From assembly GCA_016186175.1 (NCBI GenBank), contig JACPMB010000032.1, positions 1 to 38,357 on the forward strand: 38,357 nt of DNA, in the 5' to 3' direction. Shown here in pieces: positions 24,991 to 32,407 of the stretch. Numbering within the stretch: the stretch's first letter is position 1; each line of letters starts with the position of its first letter. The position numbers and the translations under genes are program-made. The notes below the pieces were generated by a model. It was not told the DNA's origin. It was given only the letters and a program-made list of their open reading frames with translations, and made no database searches. The DNA is from Candidatus Peregrinibacteria bacterium (GTDB taxonomy: Bacteria; Patescibacteriota; Gracilibacteria; Peribacterales; Peribacteraceae).

Positions 24991-27222
24991 TCACACGACG
25001 ATGCTCACGAGTTTTCCTTTGACGTAGAGTTCTTTTTTGACTGATTTCTTCGCCAGAAATTTCTGCACATTCAGATCCTTCTTCGCCATGGCAAGAATGT
25101 CCTTTTCCGAGGCATCCGCGGCCACATCGATCTGCCCCCGAACCTTCCCGTTCACCTGCACGACGATCGTCATTGTGGCGGTGACGAGGAGTCGCGGATC
25201 GAATTCGGGCCACCGCTGGTCAATTACGAACCCCGCTGAGCCAAACACCTTCGAAGATGCAGGGCTTTGCGGGACAAGTTCTTTTCTGTCATTCAATGTT
25301 TCCCACAGTTCTTCCGCAAGATGCGGCGCCAGCGGCGCAAGCAGGCGCGTGAATGTCTTTGCCGTTTCGTTCGAGAATGATTCCCCTTCGACGGCATTCA
25401 TGAACTCCATCAGTGCGCTGATTGCCGTATTGAAGTGCATCTTCTCCAGACTTTCCGTGACTTTTTTGATTGCCTGATTAAGCGCAACGATCACCTCCTT
25501 GGCATCCCCGGCTTCTTCGACTTCCTTGGCTTCTTCTCCAAATGTCCTCCATACCCTCTGCACGAATCTATCAATGCCTTTGATGCCAGAGTCGCTCCAA
25601 TCCCCTCCATTCGTGAACGGCCCCATGAACATCAGGTACATCCGGAACACGTCGCTGCCGTGACGATCGACGAAGCTATCCGGGCTCACGACATTGCCCT
25701 TCGACTTGCTCATCTTTGCCCCTTTGTTGGTTATAAGCCCCTGATGAACCAATTTTTTGAACGGCTCTTCGTGTGCAACGAAGCCGAAATCCTTCAGCGC
25801 CATCATGACGAAACGCGCATAGATCAAATGCATGCACGCGTGCTCCGGGCCGCCGATATACATGCTCACGGGCATCCACTTCTTCTCGATGAAGGGATCT
25901 ACCAATACCCCCTCTCCCTGGCCCCTCCAACCGCGCCTCCCTCCGATCCCTTCGACAACGCTCAGGGCAGGCGGCGACGAAGAGACGGAAGCTGCCAGAT
26001 AACGCAAATAATAGAAACTCGAACAGACGAACGTGTCCATCGTATCGAACTCCGGCCTCCACCCCTTCCCGAAGATCTTCTCCGTCCTCTCGATGAACTC
26101 CCTGGAGTGCCTCAGCGGCGATTCCCCCGTCGGCTTGAATTCCACATCCGTCGGGAGCAACCACGGCAGATGCTCATCAGGGATCGGATGGGGATTGCCC
26201 TGCGGATCGTAGACGATGGGGATCGGCGCACCCCAGTAGCGCTGACGTGAGACGAGCCAGTCGCGGAGGCGGTAGGTGGTGACACGTTTGCCCCATCCTT
26301 CCTTCTCCAGATGATCCATGATCTTCTCCTTGGCCTCCATGATCGGAAAGCCGTCGAGGAAACCAGAATGCACCATGGCGCCTTCTTCCTCTTGGACCTG
26401 CTCGATCCTCGTAACGGGTGATGTATCGCCGTCTGATCCCACGACCACCCGGACGATAGGGATACCGAATTGACGGGCGAACTCGAAGTCCCGCCTGTCG
26501 TGACCCGGGACCCCTACCACGGCGCCCGTGCCGAATCCGGCAAGAACGAAATCCGAAATCCAAATGGGAATCCTTGCACCGTTTAAATTATTCATTGCAT
26601 AAAAACCGGTGAACGCCCCTGTCTTCTTTCTTCCCTCTTCTTGGCGCTGGAGCTCAGTCTTGGCCAGAGCAAACGCATGGTAATCCCTCACCTGTTTGGC
26701 AGAAGACTTATCTTTCGGAATAAGCCCTCCGCTCATCACTTTCTGGACAAATGGATGCTCAGGCGCAAGAACGATGAAAGTGGCACCGAAGTTGGTATCC
26801 GGACGGGTCGTGAAGCACGTAATCGTCAGGGGAAGGCTGGAGAGAACCCGCCCATCAACAGGGATTGAATCTTTCGGTGGATTATTCCGAATGTAATGAA
26901 TTACCGCATCAAAATTTTGCTGTGTGTCGACATTCTCATGATGTACTCCCTCGCCCCACAGAGAACCTCCACCTGTGTTTTTGAGAAATTCTCTCGCGCT
27001 TGCTCCTTTCAATTTTTTTACAATATCCTGATTCAAATCACGATCACGATGAAAACTGACAAGAAGATGCACGTGATCGGGCATAGCCGCAGCTTCATGA
27101 ATGACAATGTCATGACGAGAGGCCACGACATCCAGGATACGCAAAATAGACATTGCATCTTTTGATGAATCAAACGCCGCCTCGCGATTGTGCGGCGTGA
27201 ACACCAAATGCACGATCCGCAC
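24991..27222 (-). CDS. leuS: IS200-like (RAYT) transposase domain fused to C-terminal part of leucyl-tRNA synthetase
   Basis: A single 743-codon frame with two unrelated parts. Residues 1 to about 117 are a Y1/HUH transposase of the REP-associated type: RIVHLVFTPHNRE, the HUH motif MPDHVHLLV (His50, His52) and the catalytic Tyr110 in HYIRNNP. From about residue 133 the protein is LeuRS: ITCFTTRPDTNFG (threonine-rich editing motif), LAPEHP, the synthetic-site KMSKSKGN, the anticodon-binding helices and a C-terminal KVRGQIDVAAD...LYVKGKLVSIVV. The N-terminal LeuRS half is upstream in another frame. The two LeuRS parts total about 850 residues, a normal bacterial length. A second in-frame insert (LAAS followed by about 30 extra residues before DPFIEKKWMP) comes from a dispersed repeat at 25948-25972. 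GTG 27222 is the first possible start after the hairpin, but no -10 box is near it. Confidence 0.85.
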   Translation of the reverse strand: MRIVHLVFTPHNREAAFDSSKDAMSILRILDVVASRHDIVIHEAAAMPDHVHLLVSFHRDRDLNQDIVKKLKGASAREFLKNTGGGSLWGEGVHHENVDTQQNFDAVIHYIRNNPPKDSIPVDGRVLSSLPLTITCFTTRPDTNFGATFIVLAPEHPFVQKVMSGGLIPKDKSSAKQVRDYHAFALAKTELQRQEEGRKKTGAFTGFYAMNNLNGARIPIWISDFVLAGFGTGAVVGVPGHDRRDFEFARQFGIPIVRVVVGSDGDTSPVTRIEQVQEEEGAMVHSGFLDGFPIMEAKEKIMDHLEKEGWGKRVTTYRLRDWLVSRQRYWGAPIPIVYDPQGNPHPIPDEHLPWLLPTDVEFKPTGESPLRHSREFIERTEKIFGKGWRPEFDTMDTFVCSSFYYLRYLAASVSSSPPALSVVEGIGGRRGWRGQGEGVLVDPFIEKKWMPVSMYIGGPEHACMHLIYARFVMMALKDFGFVAHEEPFKKLVHQGLITNKGAKMSKSKGNVVSPDSFVDRHGSDVFRMYLMFMGPFTNGGDWSDSGIKGIDRFVQRVWRTFGEEAKEVEEAGDAKEVIVALNQAIKKVTESLEKMHFNTAISALMEFMNAVEGESFSNETAKTFTRLLAPLAPHLAEELWETLNDRKELVPQSPASSKVFGSAGFVIDQRWPEFDPRLLVTATMTIVVQVNGKVRGQIDVAADASEKDILAMAKKDLNVQKFLAKKSVKKELYVKGKLVSIVV
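25948..25972. repeat. dispersed CTTCG...TCAGGGCAGGC repeat inside leuS
   Basis: CCCTTCGACAACGCTCAGGG followed by CAGGC. The same unit, inverted, occurs in the RlpA-like gene at 36386-36410, sharing CTTCG and an identical 11-base TCAGGGCAGGC end. It is translated in frame as PALSVVEG. Confidence 0.65.
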
Positions 27223-27345
27223 GGGCGAATGAATTCGCCCGTCGTTTTTTCCGCGGATACCTGATGTATATTTTCGGTCAGGGTAGCCGGCGGTTTAAAC
27301 CGCCGGCTACCCTCGATGGCCTGGCCGAATTCATTCGGCGGGCCG
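26830..27345 (-). mobile_element. RAYT / IS200-like element with REP-like hairpins inserted in leuS
   Basis: The element consists of the transposase-coding segment (about 26871-27222) and three hairpins upstream of it. Hairpin 1: ACGGGCGAAT (27221-27230) pairs with ATTCGCCCGT (27233-27242). Hairpin 2: a perfect 32-base palindrome (27281-27312) with arms GGGTAGCCGGCGGTTT and AAACCGCCGGCTACCC; its base carries the GTAG tetranucleotide typical of REP sequences. Hairpin 3: GCCGAAT (27324-27330) pairs with ATTCGGC (27333-27339). The boundaries are approximate, inferred from where LeuRS homology stops (about 27360) and resumes (about 26826). HUH transposases of this kind move single-stranded DNA and recognise such hairpins. 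Confidence 0.82.
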
Positions 27346-28076
27346 ATCAATCCGCGAGTCGTTCCCTCAATCTCATAGGTGATATTGATACCGAATTTTC
27401 GACCGATCCAATTCTCCTGCATAATTTTAGTCTTCCGTGGCCAATCCAAGTCTTTGAGATTGTCCAAGAGCTTGTCGGAATATTTTGTGATATTCCAGTA
27501 CCACTGTTCCAGTGGTTTTTGGATTACAGGCGTTTCACATCGCTCGCACTTGCCATCCCACACTTGTTCATTTGCGAGGACCGTCTGGCAGCTCGGACAG
27601 AAGTTGACGCTGCCGAGCTTCTTGTACGCGAGCTTGTTCCTGAACATCTGGAGAAAGAGCCACTGCGTCCATCGGTAATACGCAGGGTCGGACGTGTTCA
27701 CCGTCTTCTCCCAGTCGTACATGCAGCCGATCCGCTTAAGCTGCGCGATCATCGTCTGCACATTGGCTGCGGTGGATTTTGCTGGATGGACTCCTGTCTT
27801 TACCGCGTGATTCTCGGCGGGAAGCCCAAATGCATCGAATCCCATAGGAGCAAACACGTCATACCCTTTCATGCGCATATACCTAGACCAGCTATCCGCC
27901 GGCGCAAAGTTGTACCAATGCCCCACGTGCAGCTTGTCGCCGCTCGGGTACGGGAACATCACGAGCGCGTAGTATGGTTTCTTCGCTTTACGCAAATCTG
28001 TCCTGTACACGCCAGCGTCCTCCCAGCGCTTCTGCCACTTGGGTTCGATGACAGACTGATCGTAATCGCAAGGCAT
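27033..28076 (-). CDS. leuS: leucyl-tRNA synthetase, N-terminal fragment (interrupted gene)
   Basis: The N-terminal part of LeuRS, the class I synthetase that charges tRNA-Leu. Residues 1-239 are normal: MPCDYDQSVIEPKWQKRW, MFPYPSGDKLHVGHW (HIGH motif as HVGH, residues 50-53), FGLPAENHAV, and a zinc pair CPSC (160-163) and CERC (177-180). ENWIGRKFGINITYEIEGT leads into the CP1 editing domain. Homology then ends where the transposon element begins; the frame runs on through it for about 108 unrelated codons to a stop at 27033. The start at 28076 has TACACT 8 bases upstream; the in-frame extension to 28163 would cross the divergent promoter. The fragment ends before the editing active site and lacks KMSKS, which is in the downstream frame. 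Confidence 0.85.
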   Translation of the reverse strand: MPCDYDQSVIEPKWQKRWEDAGVYRTDLRKAKKPYYALVMFPYPSGDKLHVGHWYNFAPADSWSRYMRMKGYDVFAPMGFDAFGLPAENHAVKTGVHPAKSTAANVQTMIAQLKRIGCMYDWEKTVNTSDPAYYRWTQWLFLQMFRNKLAYKKLGSVNFCPSCQTVLANEQVWDGKCERCETPVIQKPLEQWYWNITKYSDKLLDNLKDLDWPRKTKIMQENWIGRKFGINITYEIEGTTRGLIGPPNEFGQAIEGSRRFKPPATLTENIHQVSAEKTTGEFIRPCGSCIWCSRRTIARRRLIHQKMQCLFCVSWMSWPLVMTLSFMKLRLCPITCIFLSVFIVIVI

Positions 28077-28084
28077 CGCGGAAA

Positions 28085-28090
28085 AGTGTA
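28085..28090 (-). promoter_or_regulatory. leuS -10 box, leaderless promoter
   Basis: TACACT on the minus strand ends 8 bases before the ATG at 28076. It is back to back with the acetyltransferase promoter in a 41-base divergent gap. Confidence 0.55.
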
Positions 28091-28103
28091 GCATGTGCGG
28101 CAA

Positions 28104-28109
28104 TATTCC
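28104..28109 (+). promoter_or_regulatory. -10-like box of the acetyltransferase gene
   Basis: TATTCC ends 8 bases before ATG 28118 (AATATT two bases upstream is an alternative). Confidence 0.4.
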
Positions 28110-28117
28110 TTCCTGGT

Positions 28118-29017
28118 ATGCAGTCTCTACAGGAATCTCCGCTGCCGGAGAACGAGCAGCCATGGCGCGCAGGTGACTATTACGTGACCAATATCACGAT
28201 TTCCGAAATTAGAGCGTCGCTCGCGGCTCTCTCTTCCGATAAGAATCAACTGAGTGCGTTTGCCGCTTCCAAAGTTCTCCGGAGCCAGGTGCAGGATCTC
28301 CACAGCTACATTGTCCGCTACGGTAGCAAACGGGCGGCGATCACCAAGCTGATTCGTGAGTTAGTGACGACGAAACAATATGACCAACTGCAACCGGCGC
28401 TGGTGCATTTGGAACAAACCATACCTCAGTACGTTCGCGAGCCCGCACTTCATCCATCCCATACGACGAAATTATCCAGAAGCCCAGAGGGAAAAATCCG
28501 CTACCACATACGCTGGATGATCCGCCACGACTTGCCGTACGTCTTGCATATCAGCGGGCGAAGCTTCGACTGGGATTGGAGTGAAAATGATTTTCTTCAG
28601 TGTCTCCGGCAACGCGACTGCATCGGGATGGTCGCAGAGCACGGATGCAGCAACATCGTCGGCTACATGATTTATCAACTGAAGAAAGCCAAGTTCCACA
28701 TTCTCAATTTCGCCGTCCATCCTGCTTGGCGGCGGATGAATGTCGGCGGAGCGATGGTGGAAAAATTGGTTGCGATGCTGGATAACCGGCGACGAACACG
28801 TCTGACGATGGAGATTCGCGAAAGCAACCTGCCTGGGCAATCGTTCTTCCGGAAAAAAGAATTCGCAGCGACAGGCGTCACCAGGAATTTTTACGATGAT
28901 ACCGGCGAGGACGCATACAGGATGCAATACAGGGCATATCCCCCGAATGAACTGGAACTTCAGGAAGAACAGGAAGGAAACCAGTACGTCAATGATGAGA
29001 ATGGGGATCGGAGCTGA
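28118..29017 (+). CDS. GNAT-family N-acetyltransferase (RimI-like) with N-terminal helical domain
   Basis: A 299-residue protein. Residues about 130-280 form a GNAT domain resembling RimI, which acetylates protein N-termini using acetyl-CoA: RWMIRHDLPYVLHI, FLQCLRQRDCIGMVAE, VGYMIYQLKKAKFHILNFAV, then the acetyl-CoA loop HPAWRRMNVGGAMVEKL. EIRESNLPGQSFFRKKEF and a DAYRMQYRA strand complete the fold. The first 125 residues (SEIRASLAALSSDKNQLSAF and so on) form an uncharacterised helical domain not found in ordinary RimI. The pyrophosphate-binding loop reads RRMNVG rather than the common RxxGxG/A, still plausible. It is divergent from leuS and 18 bases upstream of der, so it may be co-transcribed with der, although der has its own -10. 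Confidence 0.85.
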   Translation: MQSLQESPLPENEQPWRAGDYYVTNITISEIRASLAALSSDKNQLSAFAASKVLRSQVQDLHSYIVRYGSKRAAITKLIRELVTTKQYDQLQPALVHLEQTIPQYVREPALHPSHTTKLSRSPEGKIRYHIRWMIRHDLPYVLHISGRSFDWDWSENDFLQCLRQRDCIGMVAEHGCSNIVGYMIYQLKKAKFHILNFAVHPAWRRMNVGGAMVEKLVAMLDNRRRTRLTMEIRESNLPGQSFFRKKEFAATGVTRNFYDDTGEDAYRMQYRAYPPNELELQEEQEGNQYVNDENGDRS

Positions 29018-29023
29018 TCCCTT

Positions 29024-29029
29024 TACTAT
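29024..29029 (+). promoter_or_regulatory. der -10 box, leaderless promoter
   Basis: TACTAT ends 6 bases before ATG 29036. Confidence 0.55.
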
Positions 29030-29035
29030 GAGTCC

Positions 29036-29593
29036 ATGCCGAGGCTCCCTCTCGTCGCCATTATCGGAAGGCCCAACACGGGCAAATCCACGCTCTTCAA
29101 CCGTCTCGTGGGGCGGCGCATCGCAATCGAGAGCCCGGTCCCCGGCACGACGCGCGACCACATCGCGCGGAAGGTCAAAACCGACGACGTTGATTGCCTG
29201 CTGATTGACACCGGCGGTATGGGAGGAGGTACCGACGACAAGAATTTTGAAAAAGACGTCCACGGACAATCCGCGCTCGCGCTCGCGGCGGCCGACATCA
29301 TTCTCTTTACGGTGGACGGTCGGTCGGAGCTCACGGGCAGCGATCACCAGATCGTCCGGATGCTGCGCAGGAAGCGGAAGCGCCACGTGCCGGTGGTTCT
29401 CGTCGTCACTAAATGCGATACGGAAAAAATGAAGGAAGAGGCCGAGCACGCGTTCCATGATCTTGGAATAGCAGAAGAGATCATCACGACAAGCGCGGCG
29501 CACGGCGCGGGAGTCGCAGAGCTGCAAGGAATCATCGCCAAGCACCTCAAGAAATTGCACTTTGGGAAAAAAGAAGTGGAAAGTGGAAAGTGA
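29036..29593 (+). CDS. der: GTPase Der (EngA), first G domain; gene split by a 7-bp repeat unit
   Basis: Der is the essential double-GTPase that matures the 50S ribosomal subunit and is normally one protein of about 440-490 residues. This 185-residue frame holds only the first G domain: G1 GRPNTGKST, G2 PGTTRD, G3 DTGGMG, G4 TKCD (usually NKxD) and G5-like TSAAHG. It ends in a tandem GTGGAAA repeat, where the frame runs into TGA at 29593. The second G domain follows in the +1 frame. Removing one 7-base repeat unit joins the two frames into one continuous Der (...FGKKEVESEEVDENDEKL...), so the split looks like the result of a single unit duplication. Confidence 0.9.
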   Translation: MPRLPLVAIIGRPNTGKSTLFNRLVGRRIAIESPVPGTTRDHIARKVKTDDVDCLLIDTGGMGGGTDDKNFEKDVHGQSALALAAADIILFTVDGRSELTGSDHQIVRMLRRKRKRHVPVVLVVTKCDTEKMKEEAEHAFHDLGIAEEIITTSAAHGAGVAELQGIIAKHLKKLHFGKKEVESGK

Positions 29594-30437
29594 AGAAGTG
29601 GATGAAAATGACGAAAAACTTTCGACTTACAATTTACAACTTTCCACCCCGCGAATAGCGATCATCGGCCGCCCGAATGTGGGGAAGAGCTCCATGATCA
29701 ACGCTTTGATGAGCGATCCGCAACGGCAAACGTCTCCCAAGCTCGTCTCCGACATCCCGGGGACGACGCGTGACGCAACGGACGCGAGAATCCGGCACGC
29801 AGATCAGGAGTTTGTTTTCGTGGATACCGCCGGACTTCGCAGGAAAGCCCGCATAGAAAAAGATTTAGAGGGGCTGTCGGCATTAAGGGCCCTGCAGGCA
29901 ATAGAGGATGCCGACGTGTGCGTCCTGCTCGTGAACGCGGATGAAGCCGTCAGCAATCAGGATAAGAAGATCGCCGGCGCGGTGATCGAGCGAGGCAAGG
30001 GCTTGATTATTCTCATAAATAAAATCGATCTTCTGAAGGGCGAGGAACGCGCGGAGAAGATGATCGAAGCTCGGAGAGCATTCCACTTCTGCCGCTACGC
30101 GCCGATGCTTCCCGTGTCGGCCAAGACGCGGGAAAATCTGCCGAAGCTCTTCCCGCTCGCGACGATGGTGCGCAGGAACATGGCATTACGCATTTCGCCG
30201 CGAGAGTTTGGCGCCTTCCTGAAGGACGTGATTCACGGACATCCGATGAGTTCGCTCAAGAGCTGCAAACACATTGCGCAGGCAGGAGATACGTCGCCGA
30301 TGTTCATAATGTTCGTCCGCAATCCAAAAAACGTGCGGGTGAGCCAGTTGCGATACATAGAAAACAGACTGCGAGAACGGTTCGGGCTGGAAGGAGTGCC
30401 GATTCGGTTGGTGACAAAGGGCCCACGCGACAGATGA
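29562..30437 (+). CDS. der: GTPase Der (EngA), second G domain and KH-like domain
   Basis: The second half of Der, 291 codons from the TTG at 29562 (GTG 29583 is an alternative, inside the repeat). G1 GRPNVGKSS, G2 PGTTRDATD, G3 DTAGL, G4 NKID and G5 SAK are all intact. The C-terminal KH-like domain is present (LRISPREFGAFLKDVIHGHP, VRNPKNVRVSQLRYIENRLRERFG). It overlaps the first half by 32 bases in a different frame. No -10 box or ribosome-binding site for independent translation is visible, so it would need reinitiation, frameshifting or repeat contraction to be made. Confidence 0.9.
   Translation: MGKKKWKVESEEVDENDEKLSTYNLQLSTPRIAIIGRPNVGKSSMINALMSDPQRQTSPKLVSDIPGTTRDATDARIRHADQEFVFVDTAGLRRKARIEKDLEGLSALRALQAIEDADVCVLLVNADEAVSNQDKKIAGAVIERGKGLIILINKIDLLKGEERAEKMIEARRAFHFCRYAPMLPVSAKTRENLPKLFPLATMVRRNMALRISPREFGAFLKDVIHGHPMSSLKSCKHIAQAGDTSPMFIMFVRNPKNVRVSQLRYIENRLRERFGLEGVPIRLVTKGPRDR
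29575..29646. repeat. heptamer foldback element in the Der interdomain linker
   Basis: Left side: GTGGAAA in tandem (29576-29589, then GTG). Right side: period-7 words AACTTTC, GACTTAC, AATTTAC, AACTTTC ending in CACC (about 29618-29648). GTGGAAAGT on the left is complementary to ACTTTCCAC on the right, giving a potential hairpin. The whole element is read as the Der interdomain linker. Confidence 0.75.
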
Positions 30438-30440
30438 AAT

Positions 30441-30457
30441 CTTTTTGCGCGAAAAAG
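30441..30457. terminator. possible weak bidirectional terminator
   Basis: CTTTTT and AAAAAG arms around a GCGCG loop form a small hairpin in the 31-base gap between the convergent der and SLOG genes. It is AT-rich and weak, so this is tentative. Confidence 0.3.
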
Positions 30458-30468
30458 GAAATTGAAAA

Positions 30469-31077
30469 TCACCCTCGTCCCTGCCTCACATCCTTCACCC
30501 TCCCGTCTTCCTTGATCGGCAGCGGGAAGGCCTTTATCACGACTTCGAGTTTGTCCAGCAGTGCCGCCGGATCGTCATCCATCACCAGATTCGCAGGCAT
30601 CGTGCGCTTGCACAGCTCAACGACCACGTGTTTGATGGAATTGCTGATGCCGCCCGTGTTTGTGAGAATGCCGATCGGGCGGCCCTCGTCGTAGGCGATA
30701 GTGAACTCGTTTAGCGACCCGATCCCGCCGCCGACGATTACGACGGCGTCCGCGCTGCGGATGTTGATGATGTCGCGTTCCATGAATCCCATGCCGGTGT
30801 AAATGATCATGTCGTGCCCGTGCGGAGACAGGTACTCGTTGATGTGCTCGTACTCCGAAAACGCGGGCGATATTCCCAGAGTGAAGGCGTGCGTTTCTTT
30901 GGCTCCCAGCAGCGCGTCATTTGGGAGGCCCGGGCATGCGCCGTTGATGAAAATGTGGCCGCGCTTCCCGATCTCGCGCCCGAGCTCACGCGCCTTCTTG
31001 CGCGCGTGCGCGTCCTCGGTCTGCTGACCTGATGCGGAACCCATGACGCCGATTTTTAGTTTGTGGTTGTGGGCCAT
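30469..31077 (-). CDS. SLOG/LOG-family nucleotide-binding protein
   Basis: A 202-residue Rossmann-like protein of the LOG superfamily (TIGR00725/TIGR00730 type, formerly annotated lysine decarboxylase). Visible motifs: KIGVMGSASG, GHIFINGACPGLPNDA, and the phosphate-binding GGGIGSLNEFTIAYDEGRPIG. Characterised LOG proteins release cytokinin-type bases from nucleotides via PGGxGTxxE. Here that motif reads GGGIGSLNE, so the Glu is kept but the substrate may differ; it might instead bind a nucleotide ligand, as other SLOG domains do. It converges with der and is divergent from a small gene at 31222. Specific function unknown. Confidence 0.82.
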   Translation of the reverse strand: MAHNHKLKIGVMGSASGQQTEDAHARKKARELGREIGKRGHIFINGACPGLPNDALLGAKETHAFTLGISPAFSEYEHINEYLSPHGHDMIIYTGMGFMERDIINIRSADAVVIVGGGIGSLNEFTIAYDEGRPIGILTNTGGISNSIKHVVVELCKRTMPANLVMDDDPAALLDKLEVVIKAFPLPIKEDGRVKDVRQGRG

Positions 31078-31089
31078 GATGCGCGGGAG

Positions 31090-31095
31090 ATTCTA
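31090..31095 (-). promoter_or_regulatory. -10 box of the SLOG gene
   Basis: TAGAAT on the minus strand ends 12 bases before the ATG at 31077. Confidence 0.45.
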
Positions 31096-31209
31096 GCGGA
31101 ACAGGGAGGAATTTTGATTCGACGGTACCGTGCCATTATAGCATATTCCGCTTCCCAGAGCCATTCCCTAAAGAATCCAGAAACCACTTTCAAAAAAAGT
31201 ACAGTATGT

Positions 31210-31215
31210 CACACT
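31210..31215 (+). promoter_or_regulatory. -10 box, leaderless promoter of a small gene
   Basis: CACACT ends exactly 6 bases before ATG 31222, supporting the small reading frame. Confidence 0.4.
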
Positions 31216-31221
31216 GGCATC

Positions 31222-31398
31222 ATGCCAGCGACCATGCCAACCATAGAACGACAGGAATCGCCTGCTTTGAAGAGATCATCGGAACGAGAACCGGGATGGA
31301 AACGGCGTGTCGCCGAAGGCGCAGCTGTGGGAATCGGCTCCGCGTCGGCATACGAAGCTATCAAAGCGTTGCTGGCAGGAACGCTGATCTCATTGTAA
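31222..31398 (+). CDS. small basic protein with hydrophobic C-terminus
   Basis: A 58-residue frame reading MPATMPTIERQESPALKRSS at the start: polar and basic at first, then a weakly hydrophobic helix (AAVGIGSASAYEAIKALLAGTLISL). It has a -10 box at the standard leaderless spacing. Its stop overlaps the end of mltG on the other strand by 9 bases. It could be a small membrane-associated protein; I recognise no family. A frame open further upstream to 31063 overlaps the SLOG gene and is not favoured. Confidence 0.5.
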   Translation: MPATMPTIERQESPALKRSSEREPGWKRRVAEGAAVGIGSASAYEAIKALLAGTLISL

Positions 31399-32394
31399 GT
31401 ACAGCGCCTTATTCCTGTTGTGTCCCTCGTTCGTCTCCGCATACCTGATCACGCCGTCCTTGCCATGCAAGTAATACCAATACTTCGAGTCTTCCGGATG
31501 CAGCGCGGCTTTTATGCTTGCGAGTCCGGGATTGGCGATGGGCCCGGGAGGAAGACCCCTGAACTTTCGGAGATTATATGGTGAATCTGCATCCAGATCT
31601 TTCACCGTGATTTCGGCTGTTGGTTTTTCCAGGGCGTAGCGGATCGCGGCGTCCGCGCCCAGCCCCTGACCAGCATCGAAACGTTTCCATAAAATGCCTG
31701 AAACAATCGGCCGTTCCGCGCCGGTCCTGGTTTCTTCTTCGATCAAAGAAGCCATCGTGACGATCTCGTGCAGGGTTCTCCCGGCTTGCTCGAGTTCCGG
31801 GCCCAGCCCGACAATCACGCGTTCGCGGAAAGTCGTGAGCAGGCGCTCGATAAAGTTCTTTGCGGTGAATTCTTCGGCGACCACAAAGTACGTATCAGGG
31901 AACAGATACCCCTCGACCAGACCTCCTTTGAAGGCGCCCACTTTCTCTCCCGACAGAAATTCATATGCGCTAAAATCGCAGGCGGCGGCGCAACGGAGAA
32001 AATCGCCTGCTTTGATCAGCTCTTTCTTTGACAGCAATTGGTCAATGTCCTTGACTGTGAATCCTTCGGGAATCGTGATCGCCGATTCTTCCGACAACCC
32101 CCTCTTAAGCGACAGCACGATTTCGGCGACATTCATTCCGGGATTCAGCAGGAAATCGCCTGCCTGAAGCGACGCCTCGGCTCCGTGCCAACGGGCGTAC
32201 AGCGAGAATGCGGGGGCGGAGCGGATGATTCCCTTGTTTTTGAGCAGCCAGCCGATATCGCTCACGGAGAGACCGGAGAGAATAGTGACCGAGCGGAGCA
32301 TTTTGTCGTCGGCATCAACAGGGCGGATGGAATACTGATACCACGAGATGACGCTAATGCCTGCAATCGCCAGAACGGCCAGAAGTTTTTTCAC
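31390..32394 (-). CDS. mltG: endolytic murein transglycosylase MltG (YceG)
   Basis: A 334-residue membrane-anchored enzyme that cuts nascent peptidoglycan strands and helps terminate glycan elongation. A short N-terminal membrane helix (KKLLAVLAIAGISVISWYQY) precedes a LysM-like domain (SVTILSGLSVSDIGWLLKNKGI, IPEGFTVKDIDQLLSKK). The YceG catalytic domain has the active-site Glu in ASLIEEETRT and the family motifs GADAAIRYAL, SPYNLRKFRGLPPGPIANPG and NEGHNRNKALYL. The start is GTG 32394, decided by a -10 TATCAT that ends 7 bases before it. Immediately upstream lies a heptamer repeat array. Confidence 0.94.
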   Translation of the reverse strand: MKKLLAVLAIAGISVISWYQYSIRPVDADDKMLRSVTILSGLSVSDIGWLLKNKGIIRSAPAFSLYARWHGAEASLQAGDFLLNPGMNVAEIVLSLKRGLSEESAITIPEGFTVKDIDQLLSKKELIKAGDFLRCAAACDFSAYEFLSGEKVGAFKGGLVEGYLFPDTYFVVAEEFTAKNFIERLLTTFRERVIVGLGPELEQAGRTLHEIVTMASLIEEETRTGAERPIVSGILWKRFDAGQGLGADAAIRYALEKPTAEITVKDLDADSPYNLRKFRGLPPGPIANPGLASIKAALHPEDSKYWYYLHGKDGVIRYAETNEGHNRNKALYLQ

Positions 32395-32401
32395 GAGAAC
32401 G

Positions 32402-32407
32402 ATGATA
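32402..32407 (-). promoter_or_regulatory. mltG -10 box, leaderless promoter
   Basis: TATCAT on the minus strand ends 7 bases before the GTG at 32394 and merges into the heptamer array upstream. Confidence 0.5.

Noticed and set aside
27281-27312. The 32-base palindrome as a regulatory attenuator of leuS.
   Set aside because: It lies within the coding region after residue 239, next to a transposase gene, and fits REP-type hairpins better.
29561-29576. AAAAAAG in der as a dnaX-type -1 frameshift signal.
   Set aside because: In the upstream der frame the bases read GGG AAA AAA GAA, so the slippery heptamer is out of phase, and joining the halves needs a +1 (or -2) shift. Repeat-unit loss is the simpler explanation.
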